Below, one piece after another: positions 1 to 7,813 of a stretch of DNA of 64,000 nucleotides (the stretch's first letter is position 1; every line of letters starts with the position of its first letter). The stretch is from Nocardia rhizosphaerihabitans (GTDB lineage: Bacteria > Actinomycetota > Actinomycetes > Mycobacteriales > Mycobacteriaceae): contig NZ_BMNE01000004.1 of the NCBI RefSeq assembly GCF_014646295.1, forward strand, positions 1-64,000, in the 5' to 3' direction. Made by a program: the position numbers and the translations under genes. The notes under the pieces were generated by a model that worked only from the letters and a program-made list of their open reading frames with translations, was not told the origin of the DNA and ran no database searches.

Positions 1-814
1 TGGGTTTTCCGGTGGTGCCGGAGGTGTAGAGGATGAACAGGGGGTGTTCGGCGGGGAAGGGCCGCGCCTCGTGCGAAGGCGAAGCGAGAGAGACGGTTTC
101 GTGCCACCACAGGTCACGATCGTCGGTCCACGGCACCTCCGTGCCGACCCGGCGCACCACCAGCACGTGTTCGACCGACGACGGCACGCCGCCCTTGGCC
201 GCGAGCGCCTCGTCGACGGCCTCCTTGAGCGGTGCCGGCTTGCCGCGCCGCCACTGCCCGTCGGTGGTGATGATCAGCCGAGCCTCGGCGTCGTCGACCC
301 GCTGCCGCAGCGCGCTCGGCGAGAAGCCGGCGAACACCACCGAGTGGGTGAGGCCGAGGCGCGCGCAGGCCAGCATCGACACGATCGCCTCGGGCACCAT
401 CGGCATGTAGATCGCGACGCGATCAGCGGCCTCGAGGCCGAGTTCGGTCAGGTAGTTCGCGGCGCGTGAGACTTCCTCCAGCAGTTCGCGGTAGGTGATG
501 TCGCGGGAGTCGCCGGGCTCGCCCTCCCAGTGGATGGCGACCTGGTCGCCGTGCCCGTCGATGACATGCCGGTCGACGCAGTTGTAGGCGACATTGATCT
601 CGCCGTCGGCGAACCAGCGCGCCACCGGGGCGTCGCTCCAGTCCAGCACCTGGGTGAACGGCTTGTGCCAGTGCAGCCGGTTCGCCTGTTCGGTCCAGAA
701 GCCGTCGCGGTCGGTCTCGCCGCGGTCGTAGAGGGCGGCGCCCGCGTTGGCGGAGGCGGCGAACTCCGTGCTCGGGGGATACGAGTCCTGATGTCCTGCA
801 GCGGTTTCGGTCAT
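1..814 (-). CDS. acsA: Acetyl-CoA synthetase, N-terminal 271 residues (runs off left edge)
   Basis: ATP-dependent ligase that makes acetyl-CoA from acetate via acetyl-AMP in the cytoplasm. The reading frame opens at an ATG on the minus strand at 814 and stays open to base 1. The translation begins MTETAAGHQDSYPPSTEF and contains the N-terminal ACS signatures: WF.DGEINVAYNCVDRH, GD.RDITYRELL, and at the window edge the P-loop-like YTSGTTGKP that binds ATP. The catalytic and C-terminal domains, including the acetylated lysine, lie outside the window. It is divergent from the peptide importer, the same arrangement as acs/dppA in mycobacteria. Family assignment is firm; the partial state is an artefact of the window edge. 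Confidence 0.95.
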   Translation of the reverse strand, partial: MTETAAGHQDSYPPSTEFAASANAGAALYDRGETDRDGFWTEQANRLHWHKPFTQVLDWSDAPVARWFADGEINVAYNCVDRHVIDGHGDQVAIHWEGEPGDSRDITYRELLEEVSRAANYLTELGLEAADRVAIYMPMVPEAIVSMLACARLGLTHSVVFAGFSPSALRQRVDDAEARLIITTDGQWRRGKPAPLKEAVDEALAAKGGVPSSVEHVLVVRRVGTEVPWTDDRDLWWHETVSLASPSHEARPFPAEHPLFILYTSGTTGKP

Positions 815-1203
815 GTCGAATCAGCCTCACATGCCTGGTGCGGTCGGGTCGGTCGCGAGGGGCGAGCCCCTGCTACCTCGACAGTAGTCAACGGGGGTGG
901 CTCGTCGGGTGCGTTGTATCGGCGAGGTTTCGGCGGCGTCAATCGAGGCAAGTTCATCCGATGACTTCGCGGACAGACCGGGCGGTCGCGGGCTATCGTT
1001 TTAACTCAACCGTTCAGCTGATGGTTCCGAGAATTGTTCATTTTTTTCTGTCGAGCATGAGGGGCTCGGCAATTTTTCCTGCGTTTCCGACGGGTAACCG
1101 TACTGATACATGTGAAGCGAAAATGGCTCGGTTCACTGAAAAGCCGGGCCGAAGTGGCTAACCTCCGAGCGTTATGCCACGGGAATCGAACCGGGAGAGA
1201 GCG
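815..1203. other. Divergent intergenic region between acsA and dppA-like gene
   Basis: About 390 bases without a convincing gene. It must hold both promoters. The part from about 995 to 1110 is clearly richer in A/T than its surroundings, with runs of T near 1038 and 1073. I see no clean inverted repeat, CRP-like site or riboswitch. Possible reading frames here have no ribosome-binding site. Confidence 0.5.
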
Positions 1204-2802
1204 TTGAGATTCATCAGAGCGACTGCGCTGATCGCAGCGGGCCTGGCGGCCACCAGCCTCAGCCTGACCGCGTGCTCGTCCGACGACAGTGCCGACGCGA
1301 GCATTGTCACCACCAACGCGGGAGAACCGCAGAATCCGTTGGTGCCGACCAACACCAACGAGAACATGGGTGGTCGCGTCGTCGACCGTTTGTTCGCCGG
1401 GCTGAAGTACTACGACGCCACCGGTGAGGCCCACGACGAGATGGCGGAGAAGATCGAGACCGCCGACCGCAAGTCGTACCGCATCACGATCAAGCCGAAC
1501 TGGAAATTCACCGACGGCACCACGGTGACCGCGAAGTCGTTCGTCGACGCGTGGAACTACGGCGCGCTCGCCACCAACGCGCAGTTGCAGAGTTACGTGT
1601 TCACCCCCATCGTCGGATTCGACGAGGTGAATGCCGAACAGCCCAAGGCGCAGACGATGTCGGGCCTGAAGGTGGTCGACGACCGCACCTTCACCGTCGA
1701 GCTGAAATCCCCGTCGATCGATTTCGAGAGCGCGCTCGGCTACGCCCCGTTCTATCCGCTGCCCGATTCCGCCTTCAAGGACATGAAGGCCTTCGGCGAG
1801 AACCCGGTCGGCAACGGTCCCTACGCCTTCGAATCGTGGGAACACAACGTCAAGATCGACTTGAAGCCCAACCCGGATTACCCCGGTGGCCGTCCGGCCA
1901 AGAACAAGGGCCTGCGGTTCGTCATGTACCAGTCCTACGAGACCGCCTACGCCGATCTCCAGGCGGGCAATCTCGACACCCTCGACACCATTCCCGACAG
2001 CGCGCTGACCTCCTATAAGAGCGATCTCGGCGACCGCGCGATCACCAAGCCGACCGCGCAGAACCAGCACATCGGCATCCAGACCACCGTGCCGCACTTC
2101 GGCGGTGAGGAAGGCGTGCTGCGCCGCAAGGCGATCTCCATGGCGATCAACCGCCCGCAGATCATCGAGAAGATCTTCAACGGATTGCGCGTTCCCGCCC
2201 GCGATTTCACCGCCTCGACGCTGCCCGGTTTCAACGGCAACCTGCCGGGCTCGGAGGCGTTCGACTACAACCCGGACCAGGCCAAGAAGCTGTGGGCGCA
2301 GGCCGACGCGATCTCGCCGTGGTCGGGCAAGTACACGATCACCTACAACTCCGACGGCGGTCACCAGGCCTGGATCGAGGCCGTGGCCAACAGCGTCAAG
2401 AACACCCTCGGGATCGACGCGGTCGCCAACCCGGTGCCGACGTTCAAGAACGTCCGTGACGCGGTGAACGCCAAGACCATCGGTACGGCCTTCCGCTACG
2501 GCTGGCAGGGCGACTACCCGACGATGATGCAGTTCCTGTCCTCGCAGTACTACAGCTACTCCGAGACCAACAATGTCGACTACGACAACCCCGAGGTCGA
2601 CCGTCTCTTCGACGCCGCCATGGCCGCGGCCACCAAGGAGGAGTCCTACCAGCTGATCGCGCAGGCGCAGACGATCATGATCAGGGACATGGCCGACATC
2701 CCGGTGTTCGACTATGTCGCCGCCGCGGGCCGGTCCGACCGGGTGACCAAGGCCGAACTGGCCTGGAACGGTCTGTTCGACTTCGAGAACATCGAGAAAT
2801 AG
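1204..2802 (+). CDS. dppA: Peptide ABC transporter substrate-binding lipoprotein (DppA/OppA, family 5)
   Basis: Extracytoplasmic oligopeptide or dipeptide receptor for the importer encoded downstream. With the TTG start at 1204 (preceded by GGGAGAGA) the protein has 532 residues. It opens with a basic n-region, a hydrophobic stretch and the lipobox LTAC with the lipidated Cys at about residue 24. An ATG at 1174 in the same frame would add ten charged residues and has no ribosome-binding site. The body has SBP_bac_5 features (GG.VVDRLFAGLKYYD, W.FTDGTTVTAKSFVDAWN, ENPVGNGPY.FESW, ML.FL.SQYYSYSETN near the end). It is followed after a hairpin by the two permeases and the fused ATPase, an order typical of mycobacterial dpp. 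Confidence 0.92.
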   Translation: MRFIRATALIAAGLAATSLSLTACSSDDSADASIVTTNAGEPQNPLVPTNTNENMGGRVVDRLFAGLKYYDATGEAHDEMAEKIETADRKSYRITIKPNWKFTDGTTVTAKSFVDAWNYGALATNAQLQSYVFTPIVGFDEVNAEQPKAQTMSGLKVVDDRTFTVELKSPSIDFESALGYAPFYPLPDSAFKDMKAFGENPVGNGPYAFESWEHNVKIDLKPNPDYPGGRPAKNKGLRFVMYQSYETAYADLQAGNLDTLDTIPDSALTSYKSDLGDRAITKPTAQNQHIGIQTTVPHFGGEEGVLRRKAISMAINRPQIIEKIFNGLRVPARDFTASTLPGFNGNLPGSEAFDYNPDQAKKLWAQADAISPWSGKYTITYNSDGGHQAWIEAVANSVKNTLGIDAVANPVPTFKNVRDAVNAKTIGTAFRYGWQGDYPTMMQFLSSQYYSYSETNNVDYDNPEVDRLFDAAMAAATKEESYQLIAQAQTIMIRDMADIPVFDYVAAAGRSDRVTKAELAWNGLFDFENIEK

Positions 2803-2812
2803 GCACTCGGAG

Positions 2813-2846
2813 CTGGGCCGGGCCACGTGATGTGGCTCGGCCCCAG
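2813..2846 (+). terminator. Intercistronic hairpin between dppA and dppB
   Basis: Imperfect inverted repeat: CTGGGCCGGGCCAC, a short GTGAT loop region, then GTGGCTCGGCCCCAG, followed by a T-containing tail (TCGTTTTC). It sits 10 nt after the dppA stop and 8 nt before the dppB ribosome-binding site. Such a structure would leave the receptor mRNA more abundant than the permease mRNA, either by partial termination or by 3' protection. The function is inferred. Confidence 0.5.
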
Positions 2847-2860
2847 TCGTTTTCGGAGGA

Positions 2861-3790
2861 ATGATGGCTTGGTACATACTTCGGCGCCTGCTCCAGATGA
2901 TCCCGGTCTTCCTGGGCGCGACGCTGCTGATCTACGCGATGGTTTTCCTGATCCCCGGCGACCCGATCCAGGCGCTGGCCGGTGAGAAACCACTGACCCC
3001 CGCCGCCGAGGCCGCATTGCGCGCCCGATATCACCTCGATCAGCCGTTCATCATGCAATATCTGCACTATCTGAAGGGGATTCTCACCCTCGATTTCGGC
3101 ACCTCGTTCTCCGGCAGGCCGGTGCGCGACGAACTCGCCCGCGCCTTTCCGATCACCATCAAACTGGCGTTTCTCGCGGTGCTCATCGAGGGCTTCTTCG
3201 GCATCGTGCTCGGCCTGATCGCGGGCCTGCGCAAGGGGAAGTTGTTCGATTCGACGATGCTGATCGCCAGCCTGGTGATCATCGCGCTGCCGGTGTTCGT
3301 CGTCGGCTATCTGGCGCAGTACTTCCTCGGTGTGAAATGGGGGATCGCCCCGGTCACCGTCACGGGCAAGGCGAGCCTGGGCGAGTTGCTCGTGCCCGCC
3401 TTCGTGCTCGGGTCGCTGTCGTTCGCGTATGTGCTGCGGCTGACCCGTAACTCCGTGGCGGAGAACAAATCCGCCGACTACGTGCGCACGGCGACCGCGA
3501 AGGGACTCGGCCGCCGCCGGGTGGTGACCGTGCATATCCTGCGGAATTCGATGATCCCGGTGGTCACCTTTCTCGGCGCGGATCTCGGCGCGCTGATGGC
3601 GGGCGCCATCGTCACCGAGGGCATCTTCAACATTCCCGGCGTCGGCGGCACCGTGTACCAGGCGATCATCCGCGGCGAGCCGCCGACGGTGGTGTCGTTC
3701 GTGACGGTGCTCGTGGTGGTGTTCCTGCTGATGAACCTGTTCATCGACCTGCTCTACGCCGCGCTCGACCCGAGGATCCGCTATGCATGA
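2861..3790 (+). CDS. dppB: Peptide ABC transporter permease DppB-type
   Basis: Inner-membrane subunit of the peptide importer. It has 309 residues, typical for the family. The N-terminus is MAWYILRRLLQMIPVFLGATLLIYAM, the characteristic first transmembrane helix of DppB/OppB, followed by LIPGDP. Several further hydrophobic helices follow, with the cytoplasmic EAA loop YVRTATAKGLGRRRVV around residue 205, which contacts the ATPase. The ribosome-binding site GGAGGA (2855-2860) abuts two consecutive ATGs at 2861 and 2864; the second has better spacing. The 3' end overlaps dppC by 8 nt, indicating one operon. Confidence 0.93.
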   Translation: MMAWYILRRLLQMIPVFLGATLLIYAMVFLIPGDPIQALAGEKPLTPAAEAALRARYHLDQPFIMQYLHYLKGILTLDFGTSFSGRPVRDELARAFPITIKLAFLAVLIEGFFGIVLGLIAGLRKGKLFDSTMLIASLVIIALPVFVVGYLAQYFLGVKWGIAPVTVTGKASLGELLVPAFVLGSLSFAYVLRLTRNSVAENKSADYVRTATAKGLGRRRVVTVHILRNSMIPVVTFLGADLGALMAGAIVTEGIFNIPGVGGTVYQAIIRGEPPTVVSFVTVLVVVFLLMNLFIDLLYAALDPRIRYA

Positions 3791-4712
3791 GAGCCAACAG
3801 CATTTCGTGGCCCCCGCCGACGAGGTGGAGGTGCTGGCCACCGACCGGGTGGTCGACGCGGGCACCCCGACCAGCATCTGGGGCGACGCGTGGCGGCGGT
3901 TGCGCCGCAATCCGGTGTTCGGAGTCGCGGTCGTGCTGATCGTGCTGGTGCTGCTGGTCGTGGTATGGCCGTCGCTGTTCACCAGCCAGGACCCGAAGCT
4001 GTGCCTCGGTGAGTTCGGCATGGACAGTCCACGTCCCGGCCATCCGTTCGGGTTCGACAAGCAGGGCTGCGATGTCTACGCGCGCACGATCTACGGTGCG
4101 CGGGCCTCGGTCAGTGTCGGCATCGGAGCGGCGATGCTGTTCCTGCTGGTCGGCGGGATTCTCGGCGCGTTGTCGGGGTTCTACGGCGGCTTCCTCGACA
4201 CGGTGGTCTCGCGGATCGCCGAGATCTTCTTCGCCATCCCGATGGTGCTGGCGGCGATCGTGCTGTTGCAGCTGCTGCGACCGACGACGGTGCTGACGGT
4301 GATCCTGATCCTCGTCGCGTTCACCTGGCCGCAGGCCGCGCGCATCGCCCGTGGTGCGGTGATCGAGGCCAAGAACAGCGAATACGTCACCGCCGCCAAG
4401 GCTTTGGGTGTGTCGCGGCTTGGCACCTTGGTGCGGCACGTGCTCCCGAACGCGGCGGGCCCGTTGATCGTGGTCGCCACGCTGTGGCTCGGCGTCTTCA
4501 TCGTCACCGAGGCGACGCTGTCCTTCCTCGGCGTCGGCCTGCCGCCCGACATCGTGTCCTGGGGCGCCGACATCGCCCGCGCGAAGTACGAGATCCGTAC
4601 CTCGCCGATCCTGTTCTACCCGGCGGCCGCGCTGGCTGTCACCGTGCTGAGCTTCATCCTGCTCGGTGACGCGGTGCGCGACGCGCTCGATCCGAAGGAG
4701 CGCACCCGATGA
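3783..4712 (+). CDS. dppC: Peptide ABC transporter permease DppC-type
   Basis: Second permease of the importer, 309 residues. A soluble N-terminal tail of about 45 residues precedes the first transmembrane helix (VFGVAVVLIVLVLLVVVWPS). The DppC/OppC signature HPFGFDKQGCDVYARTIYGA follows, then four to five more helices. The EAA loop is EYVTAAKALGVSRLGTLVRH. The ATG at 3783 overlaps the end of dppB and the gene ends in ATGA shared with the ATPase gene, so translation is probably coupled throughout. Confidence 0.93.
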   Translation: MHESQQHFVAPADEVEVLATDRVVDAGTPTSIWGDAWRRLRRNPVFGVAVVLIVLVLLVVVWPSLFTSQDPKLCLGEFGMDSPRPGHPFGFDKQGCDVYARTIYGARASVSVGIGAAMLFLLVGGILGALSGFYGGFLDTVVSRIAEIFFAIPMVLAAIVLLQLLRPTTVLTVILILVAFTWPQAARIARGAVIEAKNSEYVTAAKALGVSRLGTLVRHVLPNAAGPLIVVATLWLGVFIVTEATLSFLGVGLPPDIVSWGADIARAKYEIRTSPILFYPAAALAVTVLSFILLGDAVRDALDPKERTR

Positions 4713-6379
4713 GCGACCAACCGCTGCTGGAGATCCGCGATCTGGATGTCGGCTTCACCACCGACGGCAAGCCGGTGCCCGCGGTACGCGGGGTGAATCT
4801 CACCGTCTTCCCCGGTCAGACCGTCGCCATCGTCGGCGAGTCCGGGTCGGGCAAGTCGACGACCGCGCACGCGATCATCGGCCTGCTGCCCGGCACCGGC
4901 GCAGTGACCGGCGGGCAGATTCTCTTCGACGGCAAGGACCTCACCAAGGCCTCGGCCAAGGAGATCGTCGCGATCCGCGGCAGCGGAATCGGCCTGGTGC
5001 CGCAGGACCCGATGTCGAATCTGAACCCGGTGTGGAAGATCGGCTACCAGATCAGGGAGACGCTGGTCGCCAACGGCATCGCCACCGGTGACGCGGCCCG
5101 CGAGCGTTCGGTGGAGCTGCTGGCCGAGGCGGGGATGTCGGATGCGCAGCGAAGGGTGAACCAGTACCCGCACGAGTTCTCCGGCGGCATGCGCCAGCGC
5201 GCGCTCATCGCGATCGGACTCTCGTGCAGGCCGAAACTGCTGATCGCCGACGAACCGACCTCGGCGCTGGACGTCACCGTGCAGCGGCAGATCCTGGGCC
5301 ACCTCGACCAGCTGACCAGCGAGCTGGGCACCGCGGTCCTGCTGATCACCCATGACCTGGGCCTGGCCGCGGAACGCGCCGAGCATCTGGTGGTGATGTA
5401 TCGCGGCCGGGTCGTGGAATCCGGACCGGCACTGCAGATCCTGCGCGATCCGCAGCACGCCTACACCAAGAAGCTGGTCAACTCGGCGCCCTCGCTGGCC
5501 GCGCAGCGGATGTCGTCCTCGCATGAGCGCGCCGCCGTGCGCGCACAGGCTGTCGAGGTGGCCGAGGCCGAAGACTCGATCGGCGACACCGTGCTGGAAG
5601 TGCGGGACCTGTCCAAGGCGTTCAAGATTCGCGGCAAGCGGCCGTGGCAGTCCACGGACTTCGTTGCCGTCGACGACGTGAGCTTCACCGTCGAGCGTGG
5701 CACGACCACCGCGATCGTCGGCGAGTCCGGCTCTGGCAAGTCGACCATCGCGCAGATGGTGCTCGGTCTGCTGGAACCCACCTCGGGCACGGTCGTCTTC
5801 GACGGCAAGGATGTCGCGAAGCTGGACAGCAAGGGCGCGTTCGCCTTCCGTCGCCGGGTGCAGCCGATCTTCCAGAACCCGTACGGCTCGCTCGACCCGA
5901 TGTACTCGATCTTCCGCACGATCGAGGAGCCGCTGCGGGTGCACAAGATCGGCACCGCGAAGGAGCGGGAGGCGGTGGTGCGTGACCTGCTCGACAAGGT
6001 GTCGCTGCCGTCGTCGGTGTTGCGGCGCTATCCCAACGAGTTGTCCGGCGGGCAGCGTCAGCGGGTCGCGATCGCGCGGGCGCTGGCGCTCTCGCCCGAG
6101 CTGGTGGTCTGCGACGAGGCGGTCTCGGCGCTGGACGTGCTGGTGCAGGCGCAGATCCTCACCCTGCTCAACGATCTGCAAGCCGAGCTGGGGCTGACGT
6201 ATCTGTTCATCACCCATGACCTGGCCGTCGTCCGGCAGATCGCGGACAACGTGCTGGTCATGCGGGAGGGCAAGGTGGTCGAATCGGCCACCACCGACGA
6301 GGTGTTCGCCGCGCCGCGAGAGGAGTACACGCGAGCCCTCCTCGAGGCGATCCCCGGGCGGGAGTTGCTCACGGGGTGA
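4709..6379 (+). CDS. dppD: Peptide ABC transporter ATPase, fused DppD-DppF (two nucleotide-binding domains)
   Basis: Drives peptide import. The 556-residue protein carries two complete ABC domains in tandem, where many bacteria have two genes. Domain 1: Walker A GESGSGKST near residue 43, signature SGGMRQR, Walker B LLIADEPTSALD. Domain 2: Walker A GESGSGKST near residue 338, signature SGGQRQR, Walker B LVVCDEAVSALD. Each domain is followed by the switch His (ITHDL). The linker around residues 255-290 is Ala/Glu rich. The start ATG at 4709 overlaps the dppC stop by four bases. The fusion matches the mycobacterial Dpp system. Confidence 0.95.
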   Translation: MSDQPLLEIRDLDVGFTTDGKPVPAVRGVNLTVFPGQTVAIVGESGSGKSTTAHAIIGLLPGTGAVTGGQILFDGKDLTKASAKEIVAIRGSGIGLVPQDPMSNLNPVWKIGYQIRETLVANGIATGDAARERSVELLAEAGMSDAQRRVNQYPHEFSGGMRQRALIAIGLSCRPKLLIADEPTSALDVTVQRQILGHLDQLTSELGTAVLLITHDLGLAAERAEHLVVMYRGRVVESGPALQILRDPQHAYTKKLVNSAPSLAAQRMSSSHERAAVRAQAVEVAEAEDSIGDTVLEVRDLSKAFKIRGKRPWQSTDFVAVDDVSFTVERGTTTAIVGESGSGKSTIAQMVLGLLEPTSGTVVFDGKDVAKLDSKGAFAFRRRVQPIFQNPYGSLDPMYSIFRTIEEPLRVHKIGTAKEREAVVRDLLDKVSLPSSVLRRYPNELSGGQRQRVAIARALALSPELVVCDEAVSALDVLVQAQILTLLNDLQAELGLTYLFITHDLAVVRQIADNVLVMREGKVVESATTDEVFAAPREEYTRALLEAIPGRELLTG

Positions 6380-6467
6380 CCGGGCCGAATCCACCGCGAA
6401 GGCGCAGCTCACCGGCGTACCGTTGGTGCGTCCGAGGTGGTGCGGATCGCAAGGGCAGGAGACGCCG

Positions 6468-6632
6468 ATGGATCGGATCGATGCCGAACGACAGGCCGAG
6501 CTGGAATCGCGCAGGCGCCGGGCGCTGACCCCGGCGGCGAAGCGACTCGCCGAGGTGCCGTGGCCGGACCGCACCTGGCCGCGGATCCGTGGGCTGGACG
6601 TGGCCGTCGAGGAGACGGTGTTCGAACGGTAG
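6468..6632 (+). CDS. Small hypothetical protein, 54 residues
   Basis: I do not recognise a family. An ATG at 6468 is preceded by AGGAG with six bases of spacing. The frame encodes a highly charged, Arg/Glu-rich peptide (starts MDRIDAERQAELESRRRRAL, ends VAVEETVFER) with no membrane segment or cysteine. It sits between the importer operon and the Fic-like gene, which starts 12 nt after its stop, so the two are probably co-transcribed. The first half is probably helical. It could be a small regulatory or accessory protein, or an over-predicted frame; the ribosome-binding site is the main support. Confidence 0.5.
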   Translation: MDRIDAERQAELESRRRRALTPAAKRLAEVPWPDRTWPRIRGLDVAVEETVFER

Positions 6633-6643
6633 CCTCGTATGCC

Positions 6644-7390
6644 GTGACTGATCCGCTGCAGCCCCTGGTCGACCTGCCCGGCGTGCGTGAAGCCGCCGAC
6701 AAGGCCCGCGACGCGCTCGCCGCGGTGCATCGGCACCGGTCGAACCGGCGCGGCTGGGCGACCACCGCCGCCGAAGCGGCGGTCCGCGCCGCGCGATCCT
6801 CGGCCGCCATCGAAGGCGCGAGCACCGACCTGCCCGCCGACGGGCAGGTCAGCGATCCGGTGCTGGCCGGCGCGCTGCGGGTGGGTCAGGCGCTCGACGG
6901 TGACGCGCTGACCAACCTCGTCGGCACCTGGCAGCGCGCGCCGCTGCAGGCACTGGCCCGGCTGCATCTGCTTGCCGCCGCCGACCTGGTCTCCGACGAA
7001 CAGGAACTCGGCCGACCGCGCTCGACCCCCGGGGTCGCCGAGCGGCTGGATCTGCTGGTGCAAACCGTCCAGACGAGCAAGGCGCCCGCGCCCGTCATCG
7101 CGGCGGTCGTGCACGGTGAGCTGCTGTCGCTGCGGCCGTTCGGCACCGCCGACGGTGTCGTCGCGCGGGCGGCATCGCGCCTCGTCACTGTCTCGAGCGG
7201 CCTGGATCCCCGGTGCCTCGGTGTGCCGGAGGTGTTCTGGTTGCGGCGCAGGCAGGCCTACCTCGACGCGGCCGCCGGATTCGGGATGGGCACCGCGGAG
7301 GGTGTCGGCGGCTGGGTGCTGTTCTGCGCTGGTGCGCTCGAAGACGGTGCCCGCGAGGCGAACTCGATCGCCGACGCGGCCGCGGGCTGA
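6644..7390 (+). CDS. Degenerate Fic-fold-like protein (conserved actinobacterial unknown)
   Basis: 248 residues from the GTG at 6644. By position it corresponds to the conserved hypothetical protein next to dpp in mycobacteria. Two stretches recall Fic/Doc AMP-transferases. SSAAIEGAST at about residues 52-61 resembles the common Fic N-terminal SxxIEG motif. LRPFGTADGVVAR at about residues 163-175 lines up with the catalytic loop HPFxxGNGRxxR. The catalytic His is Arg and the GN pair is lost, so AMP transfer is unlikely if the alignment is right. No signal peptide or transmembrane helix. There is no good ribosome-binding site before the GTG; coupling to the small gene upstream is possible. The function is unknown and the fold is inferred. 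Confidence 0.7.
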   Translation: MTDPLQPLVDLPGVREAADKARDALAAVHRHRSNRRGWATTAAEAAVRAARSSAAIEGASTDLPADGQVSDPVLAGALRVGQALDGDALTNLVGTWQRAPLQALARLHLLAAADLVSDEQELGRPRSTPGVAERLDLLVQTVQTSKAPAPVIAAVVHGELLSLRPFGTADGVVARAASRLVTVSSGLDPRCLGVPEVFWLRRRQAYLDAAAGFGMGTAEGVGGWVLFCAGALEDGAREANSIADAAAG

Positions 7391-7411
7391 GACTCCCCCC
7401 ACACATCGAAA

Positions 7412-7446
7412 CGGGCGGCGTGCCGATTACTCGGTCTCGCCGCCCG
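7412..7446 (-). terminator. Hairpin ending the Ms1-like RNA
   Basis: Perfect 9-bp stem (CGGGCGGCG paired with CGCCGCCCG) enclosing a smaller CCGA/TCGG hairpin. It lies between the converging Fic-like gene (plus strand) and the small RNA (minus strand), and could serve both. It has no T-tract, as is common in actinobacteria. Confidence 0.6.
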
Positions 7447-7704
7447 CTAGCACGGAACACCTGGTTACCAAGCGTGCTCGGTGGGTTGTGTTCGGTGGCC
7501 TCGGCGATCATCCGAACCCCGCCGGTTCATCCCCGCAACCTGTGCGAGGCGTTCGCCGACGACTGCCCGAATTTCGCAGGCCCACAACTCTGCTGCCCTT
7601 GTCGCGGCGCGCTCCGCGTGGGTACCTGGCGTCCGTGCTGGGAAGGGTGGGATGGGAGGCGAAGCCTTCTCTTCCGGCTCCGTCTTGGCCTTCCGTCCTT
7701 CCGT
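7412..7704 (-). ncRNA. Ms1/MTS2823-type small RNA (6S-like, RNA polymerase-binding), candidate
   Basis: The 423-bp gap between the convergent Fic-like and HAD genes contains a well-formed minus-strand promoter (-35 TTGATG at 7740-7735, 17-nt spacer, -10 TAAGAA at 7717-7712) and a terminator hairpin 7446-7412. The predicted transcript starts near 7704 and is about 293 nt. The mycobacterial Ms1/MTS2823 RNA is about 300 nt and lies at the same place: downstream of, and on the same strand as, the HAD gene and facing the dpp-linked unknown gene. A further hairpin (AGCACG/CGTGCT, 7449-7478) precedes the terminator. No convincing reading frame is present. Identity rests on position, length and promoter, not on a covariance-model match. 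Confidence 0.72.
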
Positions 7705-7710
7705 GACTCC

Positions 7711-7740
7711 ATTCTTACACTGTGAGCGCACTCACATCAA
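7711..7740 (-). promoter_or_regulatory. Sigma-A-type promoter with a perfect CRP palindrome in its spacer
   Basis: Reading the minus strand: TTGATG, 17 nt, TAAGAA(T). The spacer contains most of TGTGAGTGCGCTCACA (7736-7721), which fits the CRP consensus TGTGAN6TCACA at all ten specified positions. A regulator bound between -35 and -10 would be expected to repress. It is the only full-consensus CRP box I found in the window. Confidence 0.68.
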
Positions 7741-7813
7741 GGGTTTCGAGGGCATCACCGGATACGGCTGTTTTCGGCGTGTCGCCTGGCGATTCGTGCT
7801 TGTCCGTCGCAGG

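Noticed and set aside
1006..2877. A 623-codon minus-strand frame opposite dppA
   Set aside because: Same type of shadow; dppA has lipobox and family motifs, the antisense frame has no ribosome-binding site or domain.
7465..7731. An 88-codon minus-strand frame inside the Ms1-like RNA
   Set aside because: It starts within the promoter, upstream of the predicted transcription start, and has no domain; position and structure favour an RNA gene.
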